Positions 43,378 to 53,051 of a DNA stretch of 63,691 nt are shown in pieces; position 1 is the stretch's first letter, and every line of letters begins with the position of its first letter. Source of the DNA: Anaerolineae bacterium (lineage in GTDB: Bacteria > Chloroflexota > Anaerolineae > Anaerolineales > Anaerolineaceae); NCBI GenBank assembly GCA_011176685.1, contig DUED01000002.1, forward strand, positions 1 through 63,691. The letters run 5' to 3'. The translations under genes and the position numbers were made by a program. Under the pieces are notes generated by a model, which saw nothing but the letters and a program-made list of their open reading frames with translations, did no database searches and was not told where the DNA came from.

Positions 43378-44391
43378 TTATTTTTTTGGAAGGTTCGGTT
43401 TTAGAATGACAAGCATTACAGCAGTGGCGATACCACCAATCAAGATGCTGAATAGCCATTGAATAGGTTTGTCAGCCAGGGCAAAGACAAAGAAACCACC
43501 ATGGGGTGCATGCATGGAAATATTGAAAAGCATGCTGGAAACAGCCCCTACTGCAGAGCCAACCATCAGGGATGGGATGACATGGAATGGGTCAGCAGCG
43601 GCGTATGGAATAGCGAACTCTGTGATGAATGATGCTGCCCCAATAAAGCAACCAGCTAAACCACCGCGTTCTTCCTCTGTAAATTTCTCTTTGGAGACTA
43701 ATATTGCTAAGGCGACTCCCAATGGGGGTGTCATACCAGCGACCATTACGGCTGCGATGGGGACGAAATTTTCGCTTTCCATTGCCGCCAAGCCAAAGAA
43801 GTAAGCTGCCTTGTTAACTGGACCGCCCATGTCGAATGCCATCATTACACCTAGCACGATGCCTAAAACGATAGTGCTACCGGTTCCCAGGTTAGTGAGC
43901 AAGTCTGTCATCGTTGTGTTTAGCCAAGTACATGGTGGTCCGACAACATAAATCATTAGCAGGCCAACCAGAGTAGTACCCAGCAATGGAATGATGAGGA
44001 CGGGCATTAGTGGACGTAGAAGAGTGGGAATATGGATTTTCTTAAGCCAATCTACGAAATATCCCGCGAGAAAGCCAGCGATGATGCCCCCAAAGAAACC
44101 CGCACCAATGCGACCGGCTACTATACCGCCAACGAAACCTGGCACAATACCAGGTCGATCAGCTATGGAGAATGCGATATATCCAGCTAAAGCCGCAATC
44201 ATCAAACCGAAGGCGTCTTTTCCTAAAAAGAACAGTTGTGCGGCGAATCCTTCGGTCTCATAAACGCGGATGCCTCCTAACAAGAAACCTATCGCAATCA
44301 GAATGCCTCCAGGAACCACAAATGGAATCATGTAGGAAACACCGTTCAACAGGTGCTTGCGAATGTCTGTTCCAAAACTTTTTTTACTCAT
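43378..44391 (-). CDS. PTS fructose-family EIIC permease
   Basis: 337 residues, about 10 helices. The Fru-family IIC signature segments are GVSYMIPFVVPGGILIAIGFL at the N-terminus, DRPGIVPGFVGG near 75, and AFDMGGPVNKAAY near 195, followed by ITEFAIPYAAADP. It forms the translocation channel for a hexose or hexitol and is encoded last in the operon after EIIA and EIIB. No EI or HPr gene is in the window, so these general proteins must be elsewhere. Confidence 0.92.
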   Translation of the reverse strand: MSKKSFGTDIRKHLLNGVSYMIPFVVPGGILIAIGFLLGGIRVYETEGFAAQLFFLGKDAFGLMIAALAGYIAFSIADRPGIVPGFVGGIVAGRIGAGFFGGIIAGFLAGYFVDWLKKIHIPTLLRPLMPVLIIPLLGTTLVGLLMIYVVGPPCTWLNTTMTDLLTNLGTGSTIVLGIVLGVMMAFDMGGPVNKAAYFFGLAAMESENFVPIAAVMVAGMTPPLGVALAILVSKEKFTEEERGGLAGCFIGAASFITEFAIPYAAADPFHVIPSLMVGSAVGAVSSMLFNISMHAPHGGFFVFALADKPIQWLFSILIGGIATAVMLVILKPNLPKK

Positions 44392-44496
44392 GATTTATTT
44401 CTCCTTTTAAATTTGTTTTTCATACCAGTTTTGTTTTTCATAAAAAAGTTGAACCGATACTTATTACCTCCTTTCTATCCTTCTCTTTCTATGCGT

Positions 44497-44811
44497 TTAT
44501 TCAAAGCCGGCCATTTTTTTGGCTTTTTGGAAAGCTTTTATTGGATTGGCGATAAATTCTCCGGGGTCGAGTTCAATAATATTATTTTTGGAAAAGCGAT
44601 CTCTGTCCCTGATTCCAATATTAGTGGCGAAAATGATGAGAGCTGCTTCATCAATTTCTTTTTTTGTCAAAGGATATTCAATTCCCATAGCTCCCTGAAT
44701 TTCGACTCGGATTTCATCACCAGTGGCTTTTGCAGCTTTTTTAAGTCCTTCTGCTGCCATATAGGTGTGAGCGATACCAGCGCCGCAAGCAGTGATAGCA
44801 ACAATTTTCAT
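44497..44811 (-). CDS. PTS fructose-family EIIB
   Basis: 104 residues from ATG 44811, preceded by GGAGG (the in-frame TTG 44823 lies on that site). The phosphorylated Cys is in ACGAGIAHT near residue 9, a variant of the usual CPTGIAHT. It passes phosphate from EIIA to the incoming sugar. Confidence 0.9.
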   Translation of the reverse strand: MKIVAITACGAGIAHTYMAAEGLKKAAKATGDEIRVEIQGAMGIEYPLTKKEIDEAALIIFATNIGIRDRDRFSKNNIIELDPGEFIANPIKAFQKAKKMAGFE

Positions 44812-44835
44812 AATTACCTCCAAAATATATTTATT

Positions 44836-45345
44836 CTATGAATTTTCTATTAATAATTCTTCACCATTAATAATAGCATTTATCACATCCTCATAATTAT
44901 TTGCATGAAAAAGGGCATTACGAAATTCTTCATGAATTAGCAGCCTGGCAAGTTGCGCTAAAACGCGCATGTATTCGTCTCCAGACATCTTATTAGGAAT
45001 AGCCAGAAGGAAAACCAATTTCGCGATTCCACCTCCTTGCTCTGTTTCATACAAGAAACCCTCTGTTGAGCGACCGAAGGCAATACCGGCTTTGTGAACT
45101 GCAAAGCTCTTTCCGTGAGGAATGGCGATAAAGTTTTCCATATACGTTGGTCCAAGTTTTTCTCGTTCATACACATCGCGGATGTATTCTTCTTTATTGG
45201 CTAATAATCCAGATTGATCAAGAAGACCTGCTAAATATTGAATAGCCTCATCTTTATTTTTGATGTGGTGCATATTCAAGTCCACAGTATCAGGGCGGAT
45301 GACTTCGCTGATTTTCAGGTTGGAAAATTTCATTTCACCGTTCAT
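44836..45345 (-). CDS. PTS fructose/mannitol-family EIIA
   Basis: 169 residues; the phosphoacceptor His is in FIAIPHGKS near residue 78, with AIPNKMSGDEYMRVLAQLARLL in the C-terminal half, both typical of PTS_EIIA_2. Its ATG overlaps the stop of the dehydrogenase gene by 4 nt (ATGA type), implying coupling. A second ATG at 45333 is possible. Confidence 0.92.
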   Translation of the reverse strand: MNGEMKFSNLKISEVIRPDTVDLNMHHIKNKDEAIQYLAGLLDQSGLLANKEEYIRDVYEREKLGPTYMENFIAIPHGKSFAVHKAGIAFGRSTEGFLYETEQGGGIAKLVFLLAIPNKMSGDEYMRVLAQLARLLIHEEFRNALFHANNYEDVINAIINGEELLIENS

Positions 45346-47039
45346 TCTTTAAGCTCATCCTTAATAAGAGATTCTGAAATTATTTCGACTGTCCATTTTG
45401 CAGTTTTGCCTACTATTTCTGTGCAGCCGTTTTTATGTGCTCCGGCTTCTTCGAACTTTTCACGTTCAACCCCTTCACGTAAATCGAATGAACGCCCATA
45501 TATTCTTCGGTGGATGTCGTGGCAGGTGATAGAGCCATATTCATTGATGAATTTTTGTCTTAGTGCTTGAATAAGGTGAAACGTTTTATATTTATTCTGG
45601 CGGTCTGCATCAAAATTCTCTCGGCGCCTGGGAAAAAGCAGTCCCATTATCATCGCTCCACCTATATAAGCTGAACAGGTAGCATCACCCACTAGCCCGA
45701 TACCCCCATTGAGCCCTGTGGCGGCGTTAAAGACTTCTTCATTAAAGGTATCAAGTACATCCATTAGAGCAGCTAGAACACATTGCCCACAACCATGGTA
45801 AATTTTCTCATGCTGGAATCCCAATTTATAGGCTTCATTTGCACGTTGCCACCATTCATTTTCTAAGCGTAGGCGTTGATATTGAAGAAGGATCTTCCTC
45901 ACAAAATCCTGTTCATCTGCGTTGAGGCTGCACAATTCTATTGATGCTTGTTGAATTCCCTTTGTTCTAATGACATCTTGCACGAAATTTGCACCCGCAT
46001 CCTCAGGATTGATGTAGAGTAGAGCGGCTGCAATTCCTCTTATTAATGCTTTCGGCTCGATGTCATGCTTTCTACATAAGAGTGCCGGACCTACTAAGCG
46101 GTCATTACGTTTTAGCTTTCGTGCCGGATCAGCTGCTGAACGAATAACTTTATCGCCAATAGAGGGGTTATCTGTATGAGAAATAACATTCTCAACCCAT
46201 ATATTCATTTCCTCACTGGTAAATCCATATTCTTTTTGCAAAGCTTGGCTGACTTCATCAAGTGCTTCATAAGCTTCTTTATGAATGTTTGGATCATCCA
46301 AACATTCCACAAGGAGTTGGTAACCCCGCATATGCCCATGATAAGAAAGCACCGCGTGGAACATGTTATAGGTGTAGATTTTGCGAGTCTCTTCTGCTCG
46401 CATGTCCTTAACTAAGCGCAGCGACTCAATTTTTGGGATATTCCCTTTGAAGGCGGCTTCTTCAACCGGGAGTTCTGGGTAACCATTTGTCCATACCACG
46501 AGTTGATCTTTTTCTATCTCAGATTGAGGGGGGTCTGGCGCAATGCGGATTACCAGAGATTCGACTACACCCACATTTTCATCAAAATATTGTGCTTGCT
46601 CTTTAGTCAAGTTATTGTATAAGTATGATTTAAATGTGGGACCAGCATGAACCAGGTTCGTGCATAACAGGATATTAATGGGGTTGTTATTTCCATGTTC
46701 TTTACGAAAATTGATGCATTTTGATATATCACTCGCAACATTTTTGAAGAACTTTGGATAAACTGCTGTAGCAATAAGATCGCTGTTGCAAACAGCATCT
46801 GAAATTTCTTTTTTTTGCTTGGTAATTAATGCTTGATAACCAGTAATTTCAACTCGGTTTATAAATTCCGCATTTATTGCCCTGACTATTGAATATTTTC
46901 CGGATTTTTTTAACTGCTCAACCAGATCCTCCGATTCATCCACAAATACTAATTGATAGCCAGCATGAAAGAATAGATCTCCGATAAAACCGCGCCCGAT
47001 TCTTCCAGCTCCCCAGATAACAATGCTATTAGTGTCCAT
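45342..47039 (-). CDS. Mannitol-1-phosphate 5-dehydrogenase-like protein fused to a C_GCAxxG_C_C domain
   Basis: 565 residues. Residues 1 to about 385 are a polyol-specific long-chain dehydrogenase: IWGAGRIGRGFIGD NAD motif and the catalytic K-x4-N-x2-H in RKIYTYNMFHA. From about 420 on is a second domain, YHGCGQCVLAALMD ... GGIGLVGDATCSAYIGG, matching the C_GCAxxG_C_C redox family. MtlD proteins normally end near residue 385. The enzyme likely oxidises the hexitol phosphate delivered by the PTS to a ketose 6-phosphate; the added domain may carry a metal or disulfide. It begins directly after the upstream dehydrogenase stop. Confidence 0.85.
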   Translation of the reverse strand: MDTNSIVIWGAGRIGRGFIGDLFFHAGYQLVFVDESEDLVEQLKKSGKYSIVRAINAEFINRVEITGYQALITKQKKEISDAVCNSDLIATAVYPKFFKNVASDISKCINFRKEHGNNNPINILLCTNLVHAGPTFKSYLYNNLTKEQAQYFDENVGVVESLVIRIAPDPPQSEIEKDQLVVWTNGYPELPVEEAAFKGNIPKIESLRLVKDMRAEETRKIYTYNMFHAVLSYHGHMRGYQLLVECLDDPNIHKEAYEALDEVSQALQKEYGFTSEEMNIWVENVISHTDNPSIGDKVIRSAADPARKLKRNDRLVGPALLCRKHDIEPKALIRGIAAALLYINPEDAGANFVQDVIRTKGIQQASIELCSLNADEQDFVRKILLQYQRLRLENEWWQRANEAYKLGFQHEKIYHGCGQCVLAALMDVLDTFNEEVFNAATGLNGGIGLVGDATCSAYIGGAMIMGLLFPRRRENFDADRQNKYKTFHLIQALRQKFINEYGSITCHDIHRRIYGRSFDLREGVEREKFEEAGAHKNGCTEIVGKTAKWTVEIISESLIKDELKE

Positions 47040-48761
47040 CTATGAAAGTCCCTTTTGCAAAAAAACCTCTTCTGCTTCCTTTGTCCATGTCTCACCTTTC
47101 CCCAAAGTGTTATATATACCTGGGTCTTTTTCTTTAAATTCGCTACATGCGGTCAAGGGAAAATCTAGAACATGCGGATAGATCACAATCTTCCCCGCAA
47201 ATAACCTATTTTCCATCGCCCTTATACCGTCTGCAATTTGGTTTAAACCACCCACAGCCGCTACAGATAATTCTGGCTTCAATTCGCCGGAAACCGCCTT
47301 TTCAACCACTGCTTTTTGGTCATCTAATCCAGATCCGCTGTGGCCAATAAACCGTACCTGTTTGGGTCCATAGATCAACCATGGATCCATCTCCACGCAT
47401 ACTCCTCGTTTTAATCCCGCAAACAGATTAACCACCCCTTTTTCCGCAAGATATTGAAGAGATTCCGCAATGACCTGAACCACTGCCACCATCACTTCTA
47501 AATCGTCAACTCCCCCCTCCTCCATTACTCGGCTCATGACCTCTGAATATCTATAGCTTTCTCCTTTCGGATTAACCACAATAAGTCGTTTTTTGTGTTG
47601 CTCAGCCATTGGTAGAAAGAAATTTTTCAGAGATTCAAATCTATCTTCAGTTACTTCACTGGCGATGATTAAATCGGGGCTGTTTTTTGCTTCGATAGCC
47701 CTTTGCAGGTGCATTCTTCCCATAGGACCTCCTGCACCTAAGATCCAGGTAATCCCTTTCGGTTTCAGTGTTACACGGGGATTAGTTTGCTTATATGCAT
47801 CGGCGAGATTAAGTGTAGTGGTTCCAACAAAATAAATATTGTCATAATGCAACCTGCCGAGATCAATTTCAATTGTTTTTTCAGCAGGTTTTCCGCACAG
47901 GATTGCTAATACTGCACCTTTATTCATCTTCTTGCTAGCCCGGTTGATGGTTGCGGAGCTGCAATCCAAAACAAGAACATCATCAAACAATTGCTCGGAA
48001 TTCAAAACAACATCAAGTTCTTTAATATAAACAGGAATTTTTTTTATATTACAGACATCTTTAATCTGTTTCGTAATATCTTCACGAAGATCCGTTAAAA
48101 CTATCTCTCTAGGTATAGCTTGTTCAAGCAAATCCCCCAGCTGATAGCCCTGACGCGATTTTCCACAGCCAATCAGCCACAAACTTCCTTTATCAAGTAG
48201 ATGATTGCGATATTCCATTCGGTACGCCGCTTCCACGCAAGCCCACGGCTCTGTAATTGCCGCTGCTGCATATGACATCTCATCTGGAATCGGGATTAAA
48301 TAATTTCCTGCATCACCATGTAAGATTTCTTTTCCTATCTTTGTATAATGCCGATATCCCCCATCTATCCCATGACAAAAAGGTATGCTTTTCCCTTTAA
48401 ACCAAATATCTGGTTGGAGTGTATATCGATCCCCTATTTTATATTTACTAGCTAATTCTTCCCCGACACCAACAATGGTTAAACTGACTTCATGACCAGG
48501 AACAATAGGATTTTTTTGCAGATCTCGATCCAGTAAACGTGGGTGTTTATTTCCCAGGTTGATTTGCTTTACATCTGAGTAACAGAGGCTAACAGCATCA
48601 ATCCTTGCTAATAATTCATTCTGATTATATGTAGGAACTTTTACTTCAACTGTTTTCCCTAAATACCCAAGTTTTTCTAAACACGAACCATATAAAGGCC
48701 AAGTTTGGTGTGTTTCTGGGATTGTATTTGTTGCTTGTTTATATAGTTTGAATTTTTCCAT
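47040..48761 (-). CDS. Zinc-type medium-chain dehydrogenase with two Rossmann segments (SorE-like)
   Basis: 573 residues, against about 350 in ordinary MDR enzymes. The N-terminal GroES-like part has LCYSDVKQI (catalytic Cys), VPGHEVSLTIVGVG and ITEPWACVEAAY. Then come two nucleotide-binding-like segments: LWLIGCGKSRQGYQLG near 190 and WILGAGGPMGRMHLQRAI near 345. Long proteins of this type include L-sorbose-1-phosphate reductases, which fits a PTS and hexitol-phosphate dehydrogenase operon. It is the first gene of that operon. Confidence 0.7.
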   Translation of the reverse strand: MEKFKLYKQATNTIPETHQTWPLYGSCLEKLGYLGKTVEVKVPTYNQNELLARIDAVSLCYSDVKQINLGNKHPRLLDRDLQKNPIVPGHEVSLTIVGVGEELASKYKIGDRYTLQPDIWFKGKSIPFCHGIDGGYRHYTKIGKEILHGDAGNYLIPIPDEMSYAAAAITEPWACVEAAYRMEYRNHLLDKGSLWLIGCGKSRQGYQLGDLLEQAIPREIVLTDLREDITKQIKDVCNIKKIPVYIKELDVVLNSEQLFDDVLVLDCSSATINRASKKMNKGAVLAILCGKPAEKTIEIDLGRLHYDNIYFVGTTTLNLADAYKQTNPRVTLKPKGITWILGAGGPMGRMHLQRAIEAKNSPDLIIASEVTEDRFESLKNFFLPMAEQHKKRLIVVNPKGESYRYSEVMSRVMEEGGVDDLEVMVAVVQVIAESLQYLAEKGVVNLFAGLKRGVCVEMDPWLIYGPKQVRFIGHSGSGLDDQKAVVEKAVSGELKPELSVAAVGGLNQIADGIRAMENRLFAGKIVIYPHVLDFPLTACSEFKEKDPGIYNTLGKGETWTKEAEEVFLQKGLS

Positions 48762-48790
48762 TTCGAACCTGTAAGTTTATACGCCATTGC

Positions 48791-48895
48791 GAAGAATATA
48801 GAGAATTAATGAGAATATATGAGAATTATTATAAGATAAATAGAAGGTGTTTGTCAATGTTTAGTCATAATAATTGGTTTATAATGATTATCATT
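48791..48895. promoter_or_regulatory. Phased 10-bp repeats and a palindrome in the divergent control region
   Basis: GAGAATTAAT, GAGAATATAT and GAGAATTATT follow one another at 48801-48830, with GAAGAATATA just before, so the motif repeats every 10 bp. Further on, AATGAT-T-ATCATT at 48883-48895 is a perfect palindrome. They lie between the PTS operon and the class I aldolase gene; the DeoR-type regulator of the locus is a candidate binder. Confidence 0.5.
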
Positions 48896-48986
48896 TAATA
48901 GTTGTGCTGTACAGAATACCTATCTGGAATTTCAAGCTTATAAATTCTGGGTATGATTTATTAAAAAAACATTTATCAGGAGAAAA

Positions 48987-49784
48987 ATGACGTCTATCGG
49001 AAAGGAAGTTCGTTTAGGAAAATTATTTAATAAGCATAGTGGAAACTCCGTCATGGTAGCAATGGATCATGGGGCTATTATTGGCCCGGTACATGGAATT
49101 AAAAATCCACGCGATATTGTGAAAAATTTATGCGTGGTAAAACCAGATACTTTATTCATGCCAATTGGAATAATAAAAAGAGTGTACACGGAATTTATAG
49201 AAAATGATATTCCGTTTATCGCATCGATAGATACATGCACATATTTGGGACCAGAGCCATATAATTATATCCTTGCAGATACCGTTGAACACGCCTTAAG
49301 TATTGGGGCTTGCGGGGTTTCTATTCATGTGATCGTTGGACCGGAAAAAACTAGCAAGATGCTTAAGCAGTTGGCAAAGATATCTATCAAGTGTGATGAG
49401 TTAGGAATGCCTTTGTTAGCCATAATGTACCCGGGGGGATTTGATAAAAATTTAGATCCCGATAATGTAAAATGGGTTGCACGTATTGGCGCGGAATTAG
49501 GTGCTGATGTAGTCAAAACTTGTTACACAGGATCCAAGAAATCATTTATGGAGGTTGTTGACTCCTGTCCCGTTCCGGTTTTACTCTCTGGTGGGGTAAT
49601 GACAAAGGAACCCAAAGAGTTTCTGTCCGTGTTGAAAAACTGCATGGATGCAGGTGGACACGGTTGTGCTGTAGGCAGAAATGTATGGCAGCATGGAAAT
49701 CCACAAGCAATGATAAAAGCCATAAAAAAGATTGTGCATGAGGGTAGTACGGTTAATCGTGCATTAGAGGAGTTGAAAAGATAA
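48987..49784 (+). CDS. Class I aldolase of the DhnA/LsrF family
   Basis: 265 residues. AMDHGAIIGP near residue 25 and the Schiff-base lysine in DVVKTCYTG near 175 identify the DeoC/DhnA-type class I aldolases (archaeal-type fructose-bisphosphate aldolase, LsrF, related enzymes). LSGGVMT and GHGCAVGRNVWQ form the phosphate-binding part. AGGAGAA precedes the ATG. It probably cleaves a ketose (bis)phosphate produced by the neighbouring dehydrogenase and kinase. Confidence 0.88.
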   Translation: MTSIGKEVRLGKLFNKHSGNSVMVAMDHGAIIGPVHGIKNPRDIVKNLCVVKPDTLFMPIGIIKRVYTEFIENDIPFIASIDTCTYLGPEPYNYILADTVEHALSIGACGVSIHVIVGPEKTSKMLKQLAKISIKCDELGMPLLAIMYPGGFDKNLDPDNVKWVARIGAELGADVVKTCYTGSKKSFMEVVDSCPVPVLLSGGVMTKEPKEFLSVLKNCMDAGGHGCAVGRNVWQHGNPQAMIKAIKKIVHEGSTVNRALEELKR

Positions 49785-49825
49785 ATACATACCCTTCGCT
49801 TCCAAATATAAAGGAGGCAAGGCAA

Positions 49826-50770
49826 TCATTTTATTTGAGATAATTTTGTATTGCGGGCGATATCATCTGCTTGCTTTATTTCCATATCTCTGAGGTTTAG
49901 TTCGATCGTCGATGCTGTAGCAAGTGCTGTTGCATTCTTGATGAGGATATCTAGGGGAGTTGATTTTATAAAATCATACATGATACTTGCCAACATCACA
50001 TCACCTGCCCCGATAGTATTCCTGACAATTACTTCTGGCGGTCTCGCGAGCCACGAACAACGCCCATTATTGGCAAGCGCTCCTTCCCTTCCCATTGACA
50101 CAACAACTAAGCATATTCCCATTCTGATCAAATGCTGCGTTGCTTCATATACTTCATTGTTTGATCTGAATGAATTTCCCAGTAATTCTCCTAGTTCAAA
50201 TCGGTTTACATGCAGAACAGCTGGAGCTGCAGCAATCCCCTTTTGTAATGGCAATCCGCTGGTATCCAAAGCGCAGCGTGAACCTGCGCTGTTAACCAAT
50301 TCAACCACTTGATGATAAAAATTATCCTCCATGCCCGCTGGAAGGCTTCCAGATATACAAACAAATCCAAAATCACTGGCATGCTTTGCTAAAAAATCTA
50401 ATATGCGCTGCGACTCGCCTTGATCTAATGAAAAACCCCTCTCGTTCAGCTCAGTGTCTTTTCCTTTATTCCCATCGATTATTTTTATATTGGTTCGGGT
50501 ATAACCATCCACACAAAAGAATATTGAGTCAATCCCAAATTTAAGTGAATCTTTTTTAAATACATTCACATTCTCTTTTCCGAGAATCTCAAGCAGAGAT
50601 ACTTTTTGGCTAAACTTTCGCAGAGCTAGAGCGACATTTCTCCCTTTCCCAGCTGGAAATTGACTTGTTTCCATTACTATATTTTTTGAATATGACTTGA
50701 AATGATCACAATAAATGATGTAATCAATTGCCGGATTCAATGAAATGGCCAAGAACTTCATTTTCTTCAT
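49826..50770 (-). CDS. PfkB-family sugar-phosphate kinase (1-phosphofructokinase/tagatose-6-phosphate kinase type)
   Basis: About 314 residues from ATG 50770 (MKKMKFLAISLNPAIDY). The N-terminal LNPAIDYIIY and FPAGKGRNVALAL are characteristic of the FruK/LacC group, ISGSLPAG marks the middle, and the anion-hole/catalytic motif NTIGAGDVMLA contains the active Asp. It would make the bisphosphate substrate for an aldolase. The longer frame to 50866 adds unlike residues and is rejected. It converges with the class I aldolase gene and is divergent from the DeoR gene. Confidence 0.88.
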   Translation of the reverse strand: MKKMKFLAISLNPAIDYIIYCDHFKSYSKNIVMETSQFPAGKGRNVALALRKFSQKVSLLEILGKENVNVFKKDSLKFGIDSIFFCVDGYTRTNIKIIDGNKGKDTELNERGFSLDQGESQRILDFLAKHASDFGFVCISGSLPAGMEDNFYHQVVELVNSAGSRCALDTSGLPLQKGIAAAPAVLHVNRFELGELLGNSFRSNNEVYEATQHLIRMGICLVVVSMGREGALANNGRCSWLARPPEVIVRNTIGAGDVMLASIMYDFIKSTPLDILIKNATALATASTIELNLRDMEIKQADDIARNTKLSQIK

Positions 50771-50928
50771 ATTTTCATTATTATTACATAGAAATAAACA
50801 AAAACAATTTAACAAATCAGTTTTTTCTCTATCATACTTTCTTAAAATTCCGTTTTCCACTTTCAAATTTAAGAAAATAAATGATAATATTAATAAACAG
50901 ACGTGAAAGAATGCGAGGTTGAGTTATT

Positions 50929-51705
50929 ATGTTTAGAGAAGAACGCATAAGAAACATAATTGAATTGATTAATAAAGATAAGAAGGTATATGTAAAAGAT
51001 TTAGCCAAAAGATTCAATCGCAGCGAATCATCGATCAGGCTAGATTTATCAGAATTAGAGGAACGCGGGTTAATTCTACGAACTCATGGAGGCGCAATGA
51101 TTATCGACAGCGCCATGAAAAATATTGAACTGCGCAAAAAAATTCTTTCATCCCGAATTAACTTGTTTAAGGAAGAAAAGCAAAGAATAGGTTCAGCCAC
51201 TGTCGATCTAATTCACGATGGAGATTCAATATTAATTGATGGCGGAAGCACAACTGCATATGTAGCACAAAACCTGGGCAAGAAGAATGGTTTAACCGTC
51301 ATCACATCTTCAATACATTTGTTACCTCATTTGATCGAAATTCCTGAAATAAAGATTTTCCTGACTGGCGGCTTCTATTTTAGAGAATACGAGGAGTTAG
51401 TAGGAGAGATCTCACTTGATTCTCTAAATAGATTTAAACCGGATCACACAATTATGGGTATTGATGGAATTTCATTAGAGCATGGATTAACTAGTCTTGA
51501 ACCCATTATTGCACCCCTGAAACGGAAAATGATTGCGGCAAGTAAGGATATTATCATTGTCTCTGACCATTCGAAGTTTGGCAGAGTTTGTTTACTCCCT
51601 GTTGCAAATCTGCAAGATGTACAAAAAATCGTTACTGATAATAAAGTCGAAAAAGAGTTTATCGAATCTATCCAAAATCAGGGGTTATCAATCTTGGCCG
51701 TATAG
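50929..51705 (+). CDS. DeoR-family sugar-phosphate-responsive repressor
   Basis: 258 residues. The HTH near the N-terminus, VYVKDLAKRFNRSESSIRLDLSELEERGLILRTHGGA, is the DeoR signature, followed by the sensor domain with IGSATVDLIHDGDSILIDGGST and SDHSKFGR. The effector is typically a sugar phosphate. Its position in the centre of the locus suggests it controls the PTS, aldolase, SIS and ABC genes. Confidence 0.9.
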   Translation: MFREERIRNIIELINKDKKVYVKDLAKRFNRSESSIRLDLSELEERGLILRTHGGAMIIDSAMKNIELRKKILSSRINLFKEEKQRIGSATVDLIHDGDSILIDGGSTTAYVAQNLGKKNGLTVITSSIHLLPHLIEIPEIKIFLTGGFYFREYEELVGEISLDSLNRFKPDHTIMGIDGISLEHGLTSLEPIIAPLKRKMIAASKDIIIVSDHSKFGRVCLLPVANLQDVQKIVTDNKVEKEFIESIQNQGLSILAV

Positions 51706-51790
51706 AAGAAATAATCAAATAAGCGGGGATTACTTTATTCATACAAAAATTCGTTGGTTGACTTGGAAAGTTAGTATTTCCTATTATTCA

Positions 51791-51836
51791 TTGACATTTA
51801 CACTTATTTTATTTATAATAATAAACAATTATTGTT
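51791..51836 (+). promoter_or_regulatory. Consensus promoter with overlapping operator for the SIS-ABC operon
   Basis: TTGACA at 51791-51796 and TATAAT at 51814-51819 are separated by exactly 17 bp, both perfect. AACAAT-T-ATTGTT at 51824-51836 is a perfect palindrome over the expected start point, a position suited to repression. Confidence 0.8.
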
Positions 51837-51881
51837 ATATATTATTAATAATTGTGCTTTATATGGAGGATTGACGGCAGA

Positions 51882-53051
51882 ATGAACGAAGCAATGATCA
51901 AAACTCTAAAAGAGAGGGAAAAACATCGCACACAACAACCTTATTGGGTTTGGGAATCAATTCAAGAAATCCCAAGCATGCTTTCTCAATGTCTTGATAA
52001 ACCTGTTATTGATCAAATTGATAATGTCGTTAAAGAATTTAAAATCCGAAATATAAATAAGATTTTGCTTTTGGGCAGAGGTTCTTCTTTCTTTACAACA
52101 ATCTCCGAGCAATACCTATTGGAAAAAATTGTAGGTATTCCAACCAGGTGCTTTGTCACAAATGTATTTGAGTCTTACCCCAATGTAAATATTAATGCAA
52201 ATACAGCTGTCTTTTTCCATTCACACTCAGGTAAATCAGAAGGCGATGTTCAGATTGTTAATTTTGCCAATCAATTAGGTGCCTATACGATTGGTATAAC
52301 TGATATCCCCACTTCCTCCCTAGCAGATGTTGTCGATAATGTCATTATTGGTCCCGGCGGTTCGAAAGTTGAGTTACCGGCTACGCGTACTTATGCGACT
52401 GCAATGTTCAGGATGATGTTTTTTGCTACAGCATTAGGAAAAGAAATCGGTAATCATGAGATTGCAGTTGATTTTGAAGAATCACTACACAAGATCCCTG
52501 GTGAATTAGAAACATTTATACTGAACTTTGAACCCCAAGCAGAAATAATAGCGAAGGAAATTCAAGGTGCAAGCGCTTTCATTATCGTGGGTTTTGGTCC
52601 AAATCTATCAACCGCGGATGAAGCCGCAATGGCTTTTAGCCAAGCCTATGCCGTTCCTGCACAGGCATTTGAGATGGAAAATTTTATTCATGGACCAATG
52701 CAGGCGATTAACAAACAGCAATGTGTCGTTGCCATCGCGCCAAATGGACCTTTACAGGACCGCGTCTTACGCCTGGCGCAGGCATGCAAAATTATTGGTA
52801 CAAAAACTTTGGTTTTAGCTCCATATGAAATTGAAAAACAACTTGATATTGATATTTTTATAGGAATGCCCTCTAAGATCCCCGACCTAATTTCGCCTGT
52901 TTTCTATATGGTTCCTTTATGGCAAATTGGGTATCAGCTTGGATTATTCGGAAAAGGAGGTCACCCTGATCGCCTGTCAATGGATAAAGAGGAGTTTAAA
53001 AAAGCATTTTCATTTTTAATGAAAAAAGATAAATGGGTAACGCAGAAATAG
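51882..53051 (+). CDS. Double-SIS-domain sugar-phosphate isomerase/deaminase-like protein
   Basis: 389 residues from ATG 51882 (MNEAMIKTLKEREKHRTQQP); GGAGG lies 12 nt before. It matches the isomerase half of GlmS and the AgaS/FrlB group: first SIS domain with LLGRGSSFFTT and SHSGKSEGD, second with VGFGPNLSTADEAAMAF and FEMENFIHGPMQAI. There is no glutaminase domain. It could isomerise, deaminate or deglycate an amino-sugar or sugar phosphate. First gene of the operon that continues with the ABC importer. Confidence 0.83.
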   Translation: MNEAMIKTLKEREKHRTQQPYWVWESIQEIPSMLSQCLDKPVIDQIDNVVKEFKIRNINKILLLGRGSSFFTTISEQYLLEKIVGIPTRCFVTNVFESYPNVNINANTAVFFHSHSGKSEGDVQIVNFANQLGAYTIGITDIPTSSLADVVDNVIIGPGGSKVELPATRTYATAMFRMMFFATALGKEIGNHEIAVDFEESLHKIPGELETFILNFEPQAEIIAKEIQGASAFIIVGFGPNLSTADEAAMAFSQAYAVPAQAFEMENFIHGPMQAINKQQCVVAIAPNGPLQDRVLRLAQACKIIGTKTLVLAPYEIEKQLDIDIFIGMPSKIPDLISPVFYMVPLWQIGYQLGLFGKGGHPDRLSMDKEEFKKAFSFLMKKDKWVTQK

